A stretch of DNA of 64,000 nt from Thioalkalivibrio sp. ALJ16 (GTDB taxonomy: Bacteria > Pseudomonadota > Gammaproteobacteria > Ectothiorhodospirales > Ectothiorhodospiraceae): contig NZ_KB898045.1 in assembly GCF_000377345.1 (NCBI RefSeq), positions 1-64,000 on the forward strand. Reading direction: 5' to 3'. Positions 57,142-64,000 of the stretch are shown piece after piece. Position numbers and translations under genes: made by a program. The notes beneath the pieces are model-generated. The model ran no database searches and was not told where the DNA came from. It saw only the letters and a list, made by a program, of their open reading frames with translations. Positions within the stretch are counted from its first letter, which is position 1; each line of letters starts with the position of its first letter.

Positions 57142-60100
57142 TCAGCGAAGCTGAATCCACGAACGCGGGCGGATGGTTCCAGTCCCGGGGCCGGCGAGCT
57201 CTTCCGGGCCGTCCGCGTCAGTGCCGCCAAGAATCCGAGTGATGGTTCCGTCGGGGCTCTGCACAACGGTTGGGGTGGCCATGATCCCGATTCCGGGGTC
57301 CACGGCGCTGACGGGAATGTCTTCGCCATCAATGTTAATCATGTCGCCCACACCGAAGTCGCCGTCATTGTTCAGGTCAAAAACCGGGTCGTTGGGTCGG
57401 CCGCCAGTCGCGGCATCCAGCGCAACGAGCGAAGATGATCCGCCACCTGCGCACGGATCGTCCGAAGGGGTGAGTGTGACGAACTCAACGCGCCCGCCAA
57501 CGATCTGGGCGCGTTCAACGACACGTTCACCTTCTGGGCTCGGATAATCCAGGTCGATATACCACCCTTCATGCACACTGGAATCGAAGCCCTCACCGGA
57601 GGAAGTCGCGCGCACATTGAAGCCTTCGATTACACCCTCACCGATGAATTCATTGCGGTACAGGTTGTTGCGGCTCACCGGGGTCGAGATGCTGTCATAG
57701 TCGCGGATACCGTAGAAGCTCTGGACCGGTGCGGGGCTCGGTACCTGGTTGTCGGCGTTTTCTAGGTATTTGCCGGTTCCGAACAGCACAATCGACCCGC
57801 CACCAGGGTGGGTGCCTACCGTCGGCCGGGCGGTGATCGGTTGCGTCTCGCCATTTGGAGCCGTTGCCTGAAAGTGCAGGTTGGCACCCCACTGGTTGGT
57901 CGTGTTCGTGTTGCTGATATCGAACTTCCAAAGGTTGCCCTGCAGATCACCGGCGAAGCCGTCCTGGATCACGCCTTCCGCGTTGGCCCGAAAGGTCGCC
58001 TCGGATAGGCCATTGCCACCAGTGGCACCAGTTCCCAGCTCGAAAACGCTGCCCGATGCCAGGTTGGCAACTATCAGGATCGCCTCGTCGGCGTCGCTCC
58101 CATAACCATTGGCGAAGAGGGCTGACCACTGCCCGTTGGCCGTTTGGGCGACCGTTGGCGCCCCGAACGTATGTCCCAGTGCGCTAATGTCGTCGCCTGA
58201 CAACTCCCAGAGGATGTTGTCGGCAGAGAAACTGGTGGGGTCGGTGACGTCCAGTGCGTAGATACCGCGCCCCCCGGCGCCGAGTGTGCCGACCAGTACC
58301 GTGCGCCACGAGCCGTCGATCTGCGCGTGAGCGATGGTCTGCTGGCCGTCCACGAAGAACTGGTGGCTGTAGTTGGGATCGGCCAGATCCGGAAGCTTGT
58401 CAAACACCGCGTTGGGTACGAAGGCAAAAAGTTCTTCTCCCGTCTGTCCGTCAAACGCGTGGAGCATCCCGGCGTTGCCTCCCACGTAGACAACCTCGGG
58501 GATAGTCTGGTTATCGGACCGGAACTGCGTGTAGCCGTCCATCTGTGAGTACCCGAAATTCAGATTAGGGGTCTGGACAGCCGGGCTCGAGTTGATGAAG
58601 TTGCCCAGGGGATTCGAGCGATTACGCCACTCGCCTCCGTTTTGGAGTTCGTGGCTTGGATCGCCTCGCAGGTATGCCAGTAGGTCGGGACCGGTCAGAT
58701 TCGACCCGCCAGAGAGTACCGGAGCGTCGGAAAGGATTTGTTGCTGTGTGGCACTCAGGTTGTTCCAATCGAAGGAAATCCCCTCGTTACCGTCATAGGA
58801 AAAAATGTTGCGATTCTGTGGTTGAGGCAGAGCTTCGGACGCGACCCACTGTTCAGAGAAGACACCTTGGTCCAGCAAGAAATCAAAGGCTCGAAGGTCT
58901 CCCGACCAATCGGCCGAGTTGAACGAGGCCTGATACACCAGGTTGGTCCCGTCAGGTTGGTAGGTGGTTGACGCGGCCGCCACAGAGGATGCGCTGCCGG
59001 TAGCCTCGGCGATGATGGCCTCGAAGATCTGGCTCATCGCGAGATCAAGGCCTTCCTCGTCGGTTGCATCGAACGCCGTGCCTGTGCCGCCGGCCTCGGC
59101 CAGCAAGTTCAGTGGATTTTCAGGCATTCCCGGGATGCCAGACACGCCAGGAGGCAGGGCAAACCCCACAATGTATGTGCTCACTCCCGTGTCGTTATGG
59201 AAGTTGGCAACAGCCTGCTGGGCATCTTCGAGGGCCTGCGGCAGGTCCGCGCCCAAGCCAATTCCATCGGCGGACACAGAAGGCAAACCATCCGTAACCC
59301 AAATGGCCGCGTTTACACCGCAGCTTCTCGGCATCTGTGCCGCGTTGTCGGATCCTTGGTTGTTCCCCAGCGCGCTACCGGGAGTACCCGTCATGTCTCC
59401 GCTTTCATCCGGGTGCACGAACTGCAGGAAGTAATCCCGAGCCGTTTGCATGGTGCCTTCGAGCGGCGTCAGGCCTGATGCAATTAGTGGCCACGATGGG
59501 TCGGACATCGGGTTGCCCGTGCCATCCCAGTCATGGCGCTGCGGTTGCAGCTTGGTGCGAATGGCCTCCCAATGGTCGCTGTCGATGCTTCCGTCTTCGT
59601 TCAGGCCGCCAACGGGAACGTGCAGATATCCGAGTCCGGGTGATTGCGTGTTTCGCCACTCTAGCTGGTTATATTGAAAAAACACCGCACGCTGTCCCCA
59701 GCTAGTGATATTTCGCTGCCGCTGGCTGTCGACCAGAAAAGTGTTAATTGTCCCTGTGGGACTGGCGAAATACAGCCCACTGTCTGGGTCCAAGAATGTT
59801 TGTGTGCCGCCGAATGTACGGAGGTCTGCGTAGCGATTGTTCTGGAATCCATCGGGCGGGTTGTTTTGAGACGTGTTACCTGTGTACCACCGATACTCAG
59901 TTTGGTCCGATGTTGGGGTCCCGAAAGAACCATCACCCGTGTCCCAGAAATATCCTGGGACGCCATCGTTGAAAAATATCCAGATGTTGTCACGCGTCGG
60001 GTGAGGTGCGCGAAAGCGCTTGGTGCTGGAATCCCAAGCCCCTTCGAAGTCCGGGTCGTACCAGTCCGGTTCCGGGTCAGTGCTGAAGCGGGTGTCAATC

Positions 60101-60600
60101 GCACGCTCCACCAATCGCCAGCGCACGGTTCCGCCCGCGTTAAAGGCGTTGCGGTTGTTACTGGCGGGCATCTGTTGATAGGACATCAGGCCCAGATTCA
60201 CCTGGCCTTCGTACTGATTGACGAGGTTGAGGCCCACGCGCTTAACGATACTGCCCTTACTGTTGGGGTGCCTGGCACCTGCGGGGCAAACGTCATCTTC
60301 CGGGGCGCGGTTGTAGTCGATATCCGGTTCGAGATCTGGGCCCGGCTGGCAGAGCGGATTGTCCTGATCCATGGCCAGACGCCCGTCGGGACTTTCCTGC
60401 ATGCTTTCGGACGTATCCGGAATGAACAGGATGTTCGGTGGCAATGCGGAGTCCTGCAGGAACAGGGGCGTATTGGCCAGGTTAATGCCATGTGCTGTCC
60501 CCGAAAACGCCATGGTGGCTGCAGCAACCGCAATGGTGATGCGGCTGCGGGCGAGCCGAAGCGGACGGGCCGGTGGGGTGTTGGTTCGATATGAAGCCAT
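57142..60600 (-). CDS. pilY1: PilY1-like pilus tip adhesin/assembly protein
   Basis: An 1152-residue exported protein. The signal peptide covers about 1-38; a VWA-like domain has an imperfect MIDAS (PDTSESM at about 60, and AIWVTDGLPSVSADG later); the C-terminal half is a beta propeller (EVVYVGGNAGMLHAFDGQTG is the PilY1 signature). A calcium loop, DLNNDGDFGVGD, lies near the end. PilY1 with the minor pilins starts pilus assembly, sits at the tip and can adhere and sense surfaces. It follows pilX by 38 bp and precedes pilE by 83 bp. Confidence 0.92.
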   Translation of the reverse strand: MASYRTNTPPARPLRLARSRITIAVAAATMAFSGTAHGINLANTPLFLQDSALPPNILFIPDTSESMQESPDGRLAMDQDNPLCQPGPDLEPDIDYNRAPEDDVCPAGARHPNSKGSIVKRVGLNLVNQYEGQVNLGLMSYQQMPASNNRNAFNAGGTVRWRLVERAIDTRFSTDPEPDWYDPDFEGAWDSSTKRFRAPHPTRDNIWIFFNDGVPGYFWDTGDGSFGTPTSDQTEYRWYTGNTSQNNPPDGFQNNRYADLRTFGGTQTFLDPDSGLYFASPTGTINTFLVDSQRQRNITSWGQRAVFFQYNQLEWRNTQSPGLGYLHVPVGGLNEDGSIDSDHWEAIRTKLQPQRHDWDGTGNPMSDPSWPLIASGLTPLEGTMQTARDYFLQFVHPDESGDMTGTPGSALGNNQGSDNAAQMPRSCGVNAAIWVTDGLPSVSADGIGLGADLPQALEDAQQAVANFHNDTGVSTYIVGFALPPGVSGIPGMPENPLNLLAEAGGTGTAFDATDEEGLDLAMSQIFEAIIAEATGSASSVAAASTTYQPDGTNLVYQASFNSADWSGDLRAFDFLLDQGVFSEQWVASEALPQPQNRNIFSYDGNEGISFDWNNLSATQQQILSDAPVLSGGSNLTGPDLLAYLRGDPSHELQNGGEWRNRSNPLGNFINSSPAVQTPNLNFGYSQMDGYTQFRSDNQTIPEVVYVGGNAGMLHAFDGQTGEELFAFVPNAVFDKLPDLADPNYSHQFFVDGQQTIAHAQIDGSWRTVLVGTLGAGGRGIYALDVTDPTSFSADNILWELSGDDISALGHTFGAPTVAQTANGQWSALFANGYGSDADEAILIVANLASGSVFELGTGATGGNGLSEATFRANAEGVIQDGFAGDLQGNLWKFDISNTNTTNQWGANLHFQATAPNGETQPITARPTVGTHPGGGSIVLFGTGKYLENADNQVPSPAPVQSFYGIRDYDSISTPVSRNNLYRNEFIGEGVIEGFNVRATSSGEGFDSSVHEGWYIDLDYPSPEGERVVERAQIVGGRVEFVTLTPSDDPCAGGGSSSLVALDAATGGRPNDPVFDLNNDGDFGVGDMINIDGEDIPVSAVDPGIGIMATPTVVQSPDGTITRILGGTDADGPEELAGPGTGTIRPRSWIQLR

Positions 60601-60638
60601 GGCTTTGTTCTCTGTTTGACGGGATCACGCCCGTGGCA

Positions 60639-61118
60639 CTAGTTTGATCGGATTACGGCCTGCAGGATGACGATCGCTTCTGGGCTGCCACCGACACCTT
60701 TGGAGGTGATCCTATACGCATTCCCCGTAACCACCGCGCCGAAGTCTTCAGGACAGACTTGCCCTGGCGGGCACTCGGCGCCAGTGATCTCGAGGCGCTC
60801 CACGTAGTAAGCGAAACTCTGCGGGGAAGCGGATAATTCTTCGTCCCACTCCGAGGCAACCCATGAGGGAAAGTCCACCATCGGACTTGTGTTGCCGGGT
60901 AGTCCCCTCTGTGCATCTCGGAGGCCCCGCTCTGCTTGTTGAAAGGCGATGTTGCGGTCATGCATATTGCCAGCCATGCGCTCTTGCAGGACGGTGTTCT
61001 GCATGCCTGCAACGGCCAAAAGAGTGATCACCAAAAGCAGGATGAGTGCAACAATGAGAGCGGAGCCTCCTTGCCGGTCGGAGCCTGCTGAACGATTGCC
61101 AATATGATTAAAAGCCAT
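60639..61118 (-). CDS. pilX: Minor pilin PilX
   Basis: A 159-residue protein with the PilX N-terminus: GGSALIVALILLLVITLLAVAG, then MQNTVLQERMAGNMHDRNIAFQQAE, the family signature. The hydrophobic helix lacks Glu5 as in PilX/GspK-like minor pilins. The ATG at 61118 follows GAGGG; a GTG at 61139, overlapping the pilW stop, is an alternative that adds seven residues. Located between pilW and pilY1 as expected. Confidence 0.88.
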   Translation of the reverse strand: MAFNHIGNRSAGSDRQGGSALIVALILLLVITLLAVAGMQNTVLQERMAGNMHDRNIAFQQAERGLRDAQRGLPGNTSPMVDFPSWVASEWDEELSASPQSFAYYVERLEITGAECPPGQVCPEDFGAVVTGNAYRITSKGVGGSPEAIVILQAVIRSN

Positions 61119-61135
61119 AGGATTGATCCCTCGCG

Positions 61136-62170
61136 TCACTCGAGTCGATTGCGCGCGGCGATGGTGGTGGTGAAAGTCTGGTAGAGGCGCCGGTCCGGCG
61201 CGTCGAACAAGCTGCTACCAAAATAGAGATTTGTTCGAGGCTGTTCGACCACGTTGTCTTCGGCCCCGTTGTGTACCAGCAGATGAACACGGACGGCCGC
61301 AGCGTTTGGCCAGTCATTGGTCGTCATGTCATCTGCGGCTACGTATCGATCCACCCGCCGGTCTCCGTTGTCATCCAGGCCGTAATCGATCCGCATATCG
61401 TGGACGCCTTCGGCAATTTCCCGGGGTGGTGCACCTGTTGACAAGTTCATTCGAAAGAGGCTCGTTCGGTCTGGATCAGCGGTGCTTTCGCCTATGAAAT
61501 ACGATGTGGTGGACAGGCTCAGCAAGTCAATGGGGCCTGAAAATTCCGTGTAATTTGCGGACTGTGGAGGCAGATTGCCCGGCCCGCCTGGACTTTGGGA
61601 CCGGTTCAGGTTGGCAGCATTCTCATTGGCGTTGTGCTGAAATCGCTCACAACTGCTGCCGGTTTGGTCAACAACCAAGACGATCGTGCCCATTGGAATG
61701 CCAGCCTCGGAGCCATCAAGCACGATGGGTGGGACGTTTCCAGCGCCGTTTCCAGCCGCAACAAGGTCTCGCCCAGACGAAGTCATGCGATTGATCGTCA
61801 GGAAATCCCCTCTAACATATCGGTTAGGCAGCGTGCTGGGCGCCGCGGCGAATGCCTGAACGTCATCGTGAATAGAGGCATCATAGCCTGCGTCGTTCAC
61901 GTTCAAAATGTTGTTGATGTTCCCCCCGGGGCAGCCAACATGTCCGGCTTCGCGGGCATCACGCGCGATACGCTCGATCGCAAAGCGACCGGACTCTTGA
62001 ACGCGCGACATCGCTTCCTGCGTGCGATAGGTCTGCTGGGTACTGATAAATATGCTGATCGTGCCCCCGATCAGGAGCAGCCCGATGAGCATGGCGACCA
62101 TCAGCTCCACCAACGTCAGACCGCGGACCACAGGGGAAAGAGAAATTGTCGGGGTTCGGCGGGTGCTCAT
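61136..62170 (-). CDS. pilW: Minor pilin PilW
   Basis: A 344-residue type IV pilin-like protein. The leader (to RGL) precedes LVELMVAMLIGLLLIGGTI, and IFISTQQTYRTQEAMSRVQESGRFAIERIARD is the PilW core. A large C-terminal domain is beta-rich with no further motif. Its stop overlaps pilX and its start overlaps pilV by four bases, so pilV-pilW-pilX are tightly coupled. Confidence 0.9.
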   Translation of the reverse strand: MSTRRTPTISLSPVVRGLTLVELMVAMLIGLLLIGGTISIFISTQQTYRTQEAMSRVQESGRFAIERIARDAREAGHVGCPGGNINNILNVNDAGYDASIHDDVQAFAAAPSTLPNRYVRGDFLTINRMTSSGRDLVAAGNGAGNVPPIVLDGSEAGIPMGTIVLVVDQTGSSCERFQHNANENAANLNRSQSPGGPGNLPPQSANYTEFSGPIDLLSLSTTSYFIGESTADPDRTSLFRMNLSTGAPPREIAEGVHDMRIDYGLDDNGDRRVDRYVAADDMTTNDWPNAAAVRVHLLVHNGAEDNVVEQPRTNLYFGSSLFDAPDRRLYQTFTTTIAARNRLE

Positions 62171-62649
62171 ATTTCGGTCCTGGTGACGAATTCTTCGACT
62201 TCTTGACTCTCGTCTTCGGCGAGGCGGCCGTTGTCCCAGCGGATACGGATGACGAATTCATCTCCGCTACGGCTGACTTGGGCGCGGCCGTTTGGCAATC
62301 CGCACGCAAGGGCAATACGCCATTCGGTAATATCGTCTGCCGTTACATTGCCGGTCGTTTCCGGAATGTCTTCGGTGGCGTCGGGGCATTCCAGTGCGTC
62401 AAATTGGCCGACGTATGCATTATTAAGGGCTTCTTGGCGGTTTGCTCGCATCCGGTCTGCAATGTCGTAGGCAAGGTTGGTCGCCTGCGATCGCATCTGG
62501 GAGCCATGGTTGGCCTGTAGCGCGTTGGCCTGCAGGGCGGCTACGCCGATGAGCCCGATGGATAGCACGAGCAGGGCCACCAGTACCTCAATCAAGGTGA
62601 CACCGGTAGAGTGGCGGGGGGGTATCGGTTTGTTATGTGCTCGGTCCAT
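62167..62649 (-). CDS. pilV: Minor pilin PilV
   Basis: A 160-residue prepilin: the leader MDRAHNKPIPPRHSTG precedes VTLIEVLVALLVLSIGLIGV (Glu5 present), then AALQANALQANHGSQMRSQA, standard for PilV. A Cys (LACGLP) and a CPDATED pair lie in the C-terminal domain. The open frame extends upstream to 62838 without family similarity; the ATG used is the last one before the leader. Confidence 0.88.
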   Translation of the reverse strand: MDRAHNKPIPPRHSTGVTLIEVLVALLVLSIGLIGVAALQANALQANHGSQMRSQATNLAYDIADRMRANRQEALNNAYVGQFDALECPDATEDIPETTGNVTADDITEWRIALACGLPNGRAQVSRSGDEFVIRIRWDNGRLAEDESQEVEEFVTRTEI

Positions 62650-62689
62650 CAAGAAGGCCCTGGTTGAATCTCGGTTGTGCGGGGCGCTG

Positions 62690-63178
62690 CTAGCAGGCGA
62701 TGCGCTGCACGGATGCTCGGCCACCGGGGCCGACGTATATTTCGCGCGCGCGCTCGCCTCCGGCACAGTCCTCGGGTTGAATGACGAAGGTGAATTCGGC
62801 GTCGTCGTCATCCGTGTCCATCCGTCCGCCGAGGGCATCGAATGCTAGGAAGTCATCTTCCCCCGAAGCGGCGATGGTTACCCGCGCCGGGAGCTCGGTC
62901 CACTCGCGAAGCTGGTCTCCGCCGCAGCCTTCGCTGCGAACGACTTGCCAGCCGTCTGCCCATCCGTCACCCAGCGGACATACGGATACCGGCAAGCCTC
63001 TCCTGACGGCTTCGCTTCGCGCATAGTTAAAGGCGGTGGTCAGCTCGTTGGCTGCGGCAGTGACACGGTTGTTTTCGATGATGAACCGAAAGCTGGGCAC
63101 GGCGATCGACGCCAGCACTGCGAACACCGCAATGGTGACCATCAGTTCGACGAGCGTGAATCCGCGGAGTCGGGTCAT
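62690..63178 (-). CDS. GspH/FimT-type minor pilin (FimU-like)
   Basis: A 162-residue prepilin starting MTRLRG/FTLVELMVTIAVFAVLASIA; a GspH/FimT domain follows (NNRVTAAANELTTAFNYARSEAVRRG). Two Cys pairs lie in the C-terminal half (PVSVCPLGDG...SEGCGGD...QRIAC). The position corresponds to fimU in Pseudomonas; the family cannot tell FimT and FimU apart with certainty. It is followed by pilV after 41 bp. Confidence 0.85.
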   Translation of the reverse strand: MTRLRGFTLVELMVTIAVFAVLASIAVPSFRFIIENNRVTAAANELTTAFNYARSEAVRRGLPVSVCPLGDGWADGWQVVRSEGCGGDQLREWTELPARVTIAASGEDDFLAFDALGGRMDTDDDDAEFTFVIQPEDCAGGERAREIYVGPGGRASVQRIAC

Positions 63179-63344
63179 TGAGCGTCAGCCGTTCTGGGGT
63201 TTCGTGATTTCAGAGATAAACGCGCGGCGGTTGTACTGCAAGGTCCGATTGGGTTAGTGGTCGAATCGCGCGGACGAGCGGTTGCAGCCGTCGCATCCGC
63301 TGGGGTGCCGTGGCGCTGCGCCGGGATCGGCCGGGCCCGATGGT

Positions 63345-63881
63345 CTAGGCGCAGTCGGCGGTGTCGACGCGGGGGCGACCGGTACTGCTGATGATGATCG
63401 CGCGGCCCTCGCCGTTGCCGGTGCAAACCGTGACCGTGCCCATGAGCAGCGCACCCGACAGGCGCTCGGACTGGCCGAGGGCGTTGTAGGAGATGTGCTG
63501 GCTGACCGGCTGGTTGCCGGCCACCGCCACATTGGAGTCGGTCCAGGCGTTGCCTGCGCGCAGGATGCTCGCGGGATCGGGCGGTTGTTCGGTCCGCGCC
63601 GGATTGGCGTAGAGGATCCAGCCGGCGTCCCAGTCCGCGCCGCTGGTGCAGGTGTTGCCGTCGTTGGAGGTACAGAGTGTGACCAGATGGCCGCGCCGAA
63701 TGGCCTCGCTGCGAGCCATGTGCAGGGTGGTCAGGAACTGGTTGGTGGATGTGGTCAGGCGGGTCTGCTCGACGAGACTGCCGAAAGCTGGCACGCCGAT
63801 CCCCAGCAGGATGGAGGCCACCAGCAGGGTGACCATCAGCTCCACCAGGGTGAAGCCGCGCGAGCGCTCCATGTGCTCCAT
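63345..63881 (-). CDS. GspH/FimT-type minor pilin (FimT-like), first of the pilus operon
   Basis: A 178-residue prepilin: leader MEHMERSRG, then FTLVELMVTLLVASILLGIG and TNQFLTTLHMARSEAIRRGH, the GspH/FimT pattern; C-terminal Cys residues are present (TLCTSNDGNTC, VDTADCA). The Met at 63881 is preceded by GGAGGAG, a strong ribosome site; longer open sequence upstream is not used. It is about 170 bp ahead of the second FimT-like gene on the same strand. Confidence 0.85.
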   Translation of the reverse strand: MEHMERSRGFTLVELMVTLLVASILLGIGVPAFGSLVEQTRLTTSTNQFLTTLHMARSEAIRRGHLVTLCTSNDGNTCTSGADWDAGWILYANPARTEQPPDPASILRAGNAWTDSNVAVAGNQPVSQHISYNALGQSERLSGALLMGTVTVCTGNGEGRAIIISSTGRPRVDTADCA

Positions 63882-64000
63882 GTTTGACTCCTCCCTGAGC
63901 CCAAACAAGGATCGGAGCGTAAAATGGCCTCGCGGCCTGCGCAAGCCACAACGGGCTGTGGCGAACCTCGGGCGCTAACGCTTGCCTACAGGCTTGTTAA

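Noticed and set aside
63945-63962. GCCACA-N6-TGTGGC hairpin near the window end
   Set aside because: Six-base stem with no T run; too weak to call a terminator.

Overview
The window is a stretch of a high-GC gammaproteobacterial chromosome. Gene order and content (accB-accC-prmA-DUF3426-dusB-fis; dprA-smg-topA-tsaC-hemF-hemB-aroE; def-fmt-rsmB-ntrYX-trkA-trkH; fimT-pilV-W-X-Y1-E; a TorF-type porin with glnK-amtB) suggest an Ectothiorhodospiraceae/Chromatiales-type bacterium such as Thioalkalivibrio. This placement is inferred from synteny and composition, not from a search. I see no rRNA, tRNA, CRISPR array, complete insertion sequence or prophage.

Layout. 1-823: metallo-beta-lactamase gene split by a 280-bp MITE-like element. 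842-6370: LpxR-like outer-membrane protein, K+/H+ antiporter, periplasmic rhodanese with a split signal peptide, and a chemoreceptor with an in-frame amber codon. 6443-13858: rep helicase, a thioredoxin-ampD-phosphatase operon, an inositol-monophosphatase-type enzyme, dusB-fis and a kinase-like protein. 13862-18686: DUF3426 protein, prmA, accC, accB, aroQ and an OmpA-like lipoprotein. 18790-27716: a minus-strand run of lysM, dprA, smg, topA, tsaC, hemF, hemB and aroE. 27858-37850: a plus-strand def-fmt-rsmB-DUF4390-ntrY-ntrX-trkA-trkH run with a second, shorter copy of the MITE at the DUF4390/ntrY junction. 37891-44424: TPR protein, lpxL-type acyltransferase, nei, PQQ-type sugar dehydrogenase, msrA, an amidoligase/GATase pair and folB. 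44425-47215: a nitrogen-starvation operon torF-glnK-amtB preceded by two NtrC-type sites and a sigma-54 promoter. 47306-52628: fetAB, a RelE/ParD-type toxin-antitoxin pair, speE, speA and ycgL. 53048-56612: typA, a PEP-CTERM protein and a decayed duplicate of the typA 3' end. 56645-63881: type IV pilus minor pilin operon (two FimT/GspH pilins, PilV, PilW, PilX, PilY1, PilE).

Functional links. Potassium and pH homeostasis recurs (CvrA-type antiporter, TrkA, TrkH), as expected in a halo- or alkaliphile. The NtrX-like regulator lacks the GAFTGA loop, so it is probably not a sigma-54 activator, whereas the torF-glnK-amtB operon carries a textbook NtrC/sigma-54 control region. spe genes supply polyamines; the LpxR-like protein, LpxL-type enzyme, AmpD and OmpA-like protein serve the envelope.

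The most unusual observations are: (1) two related MITE-like elements, one disrupting the MBL gene and one that separated two formerly overlapping genes and appears to have supplied the new start codon of ntrY; (2) the NtrC/sigma-54-controlled porin-GlnK-AmtB operon; (3) a compact amidoligase/GATase gene pair of unknown product; (4) the PEP-CTERM gene bracketed by typA 3'-end copies; (5) the amber-interrupted chemoreceptor.
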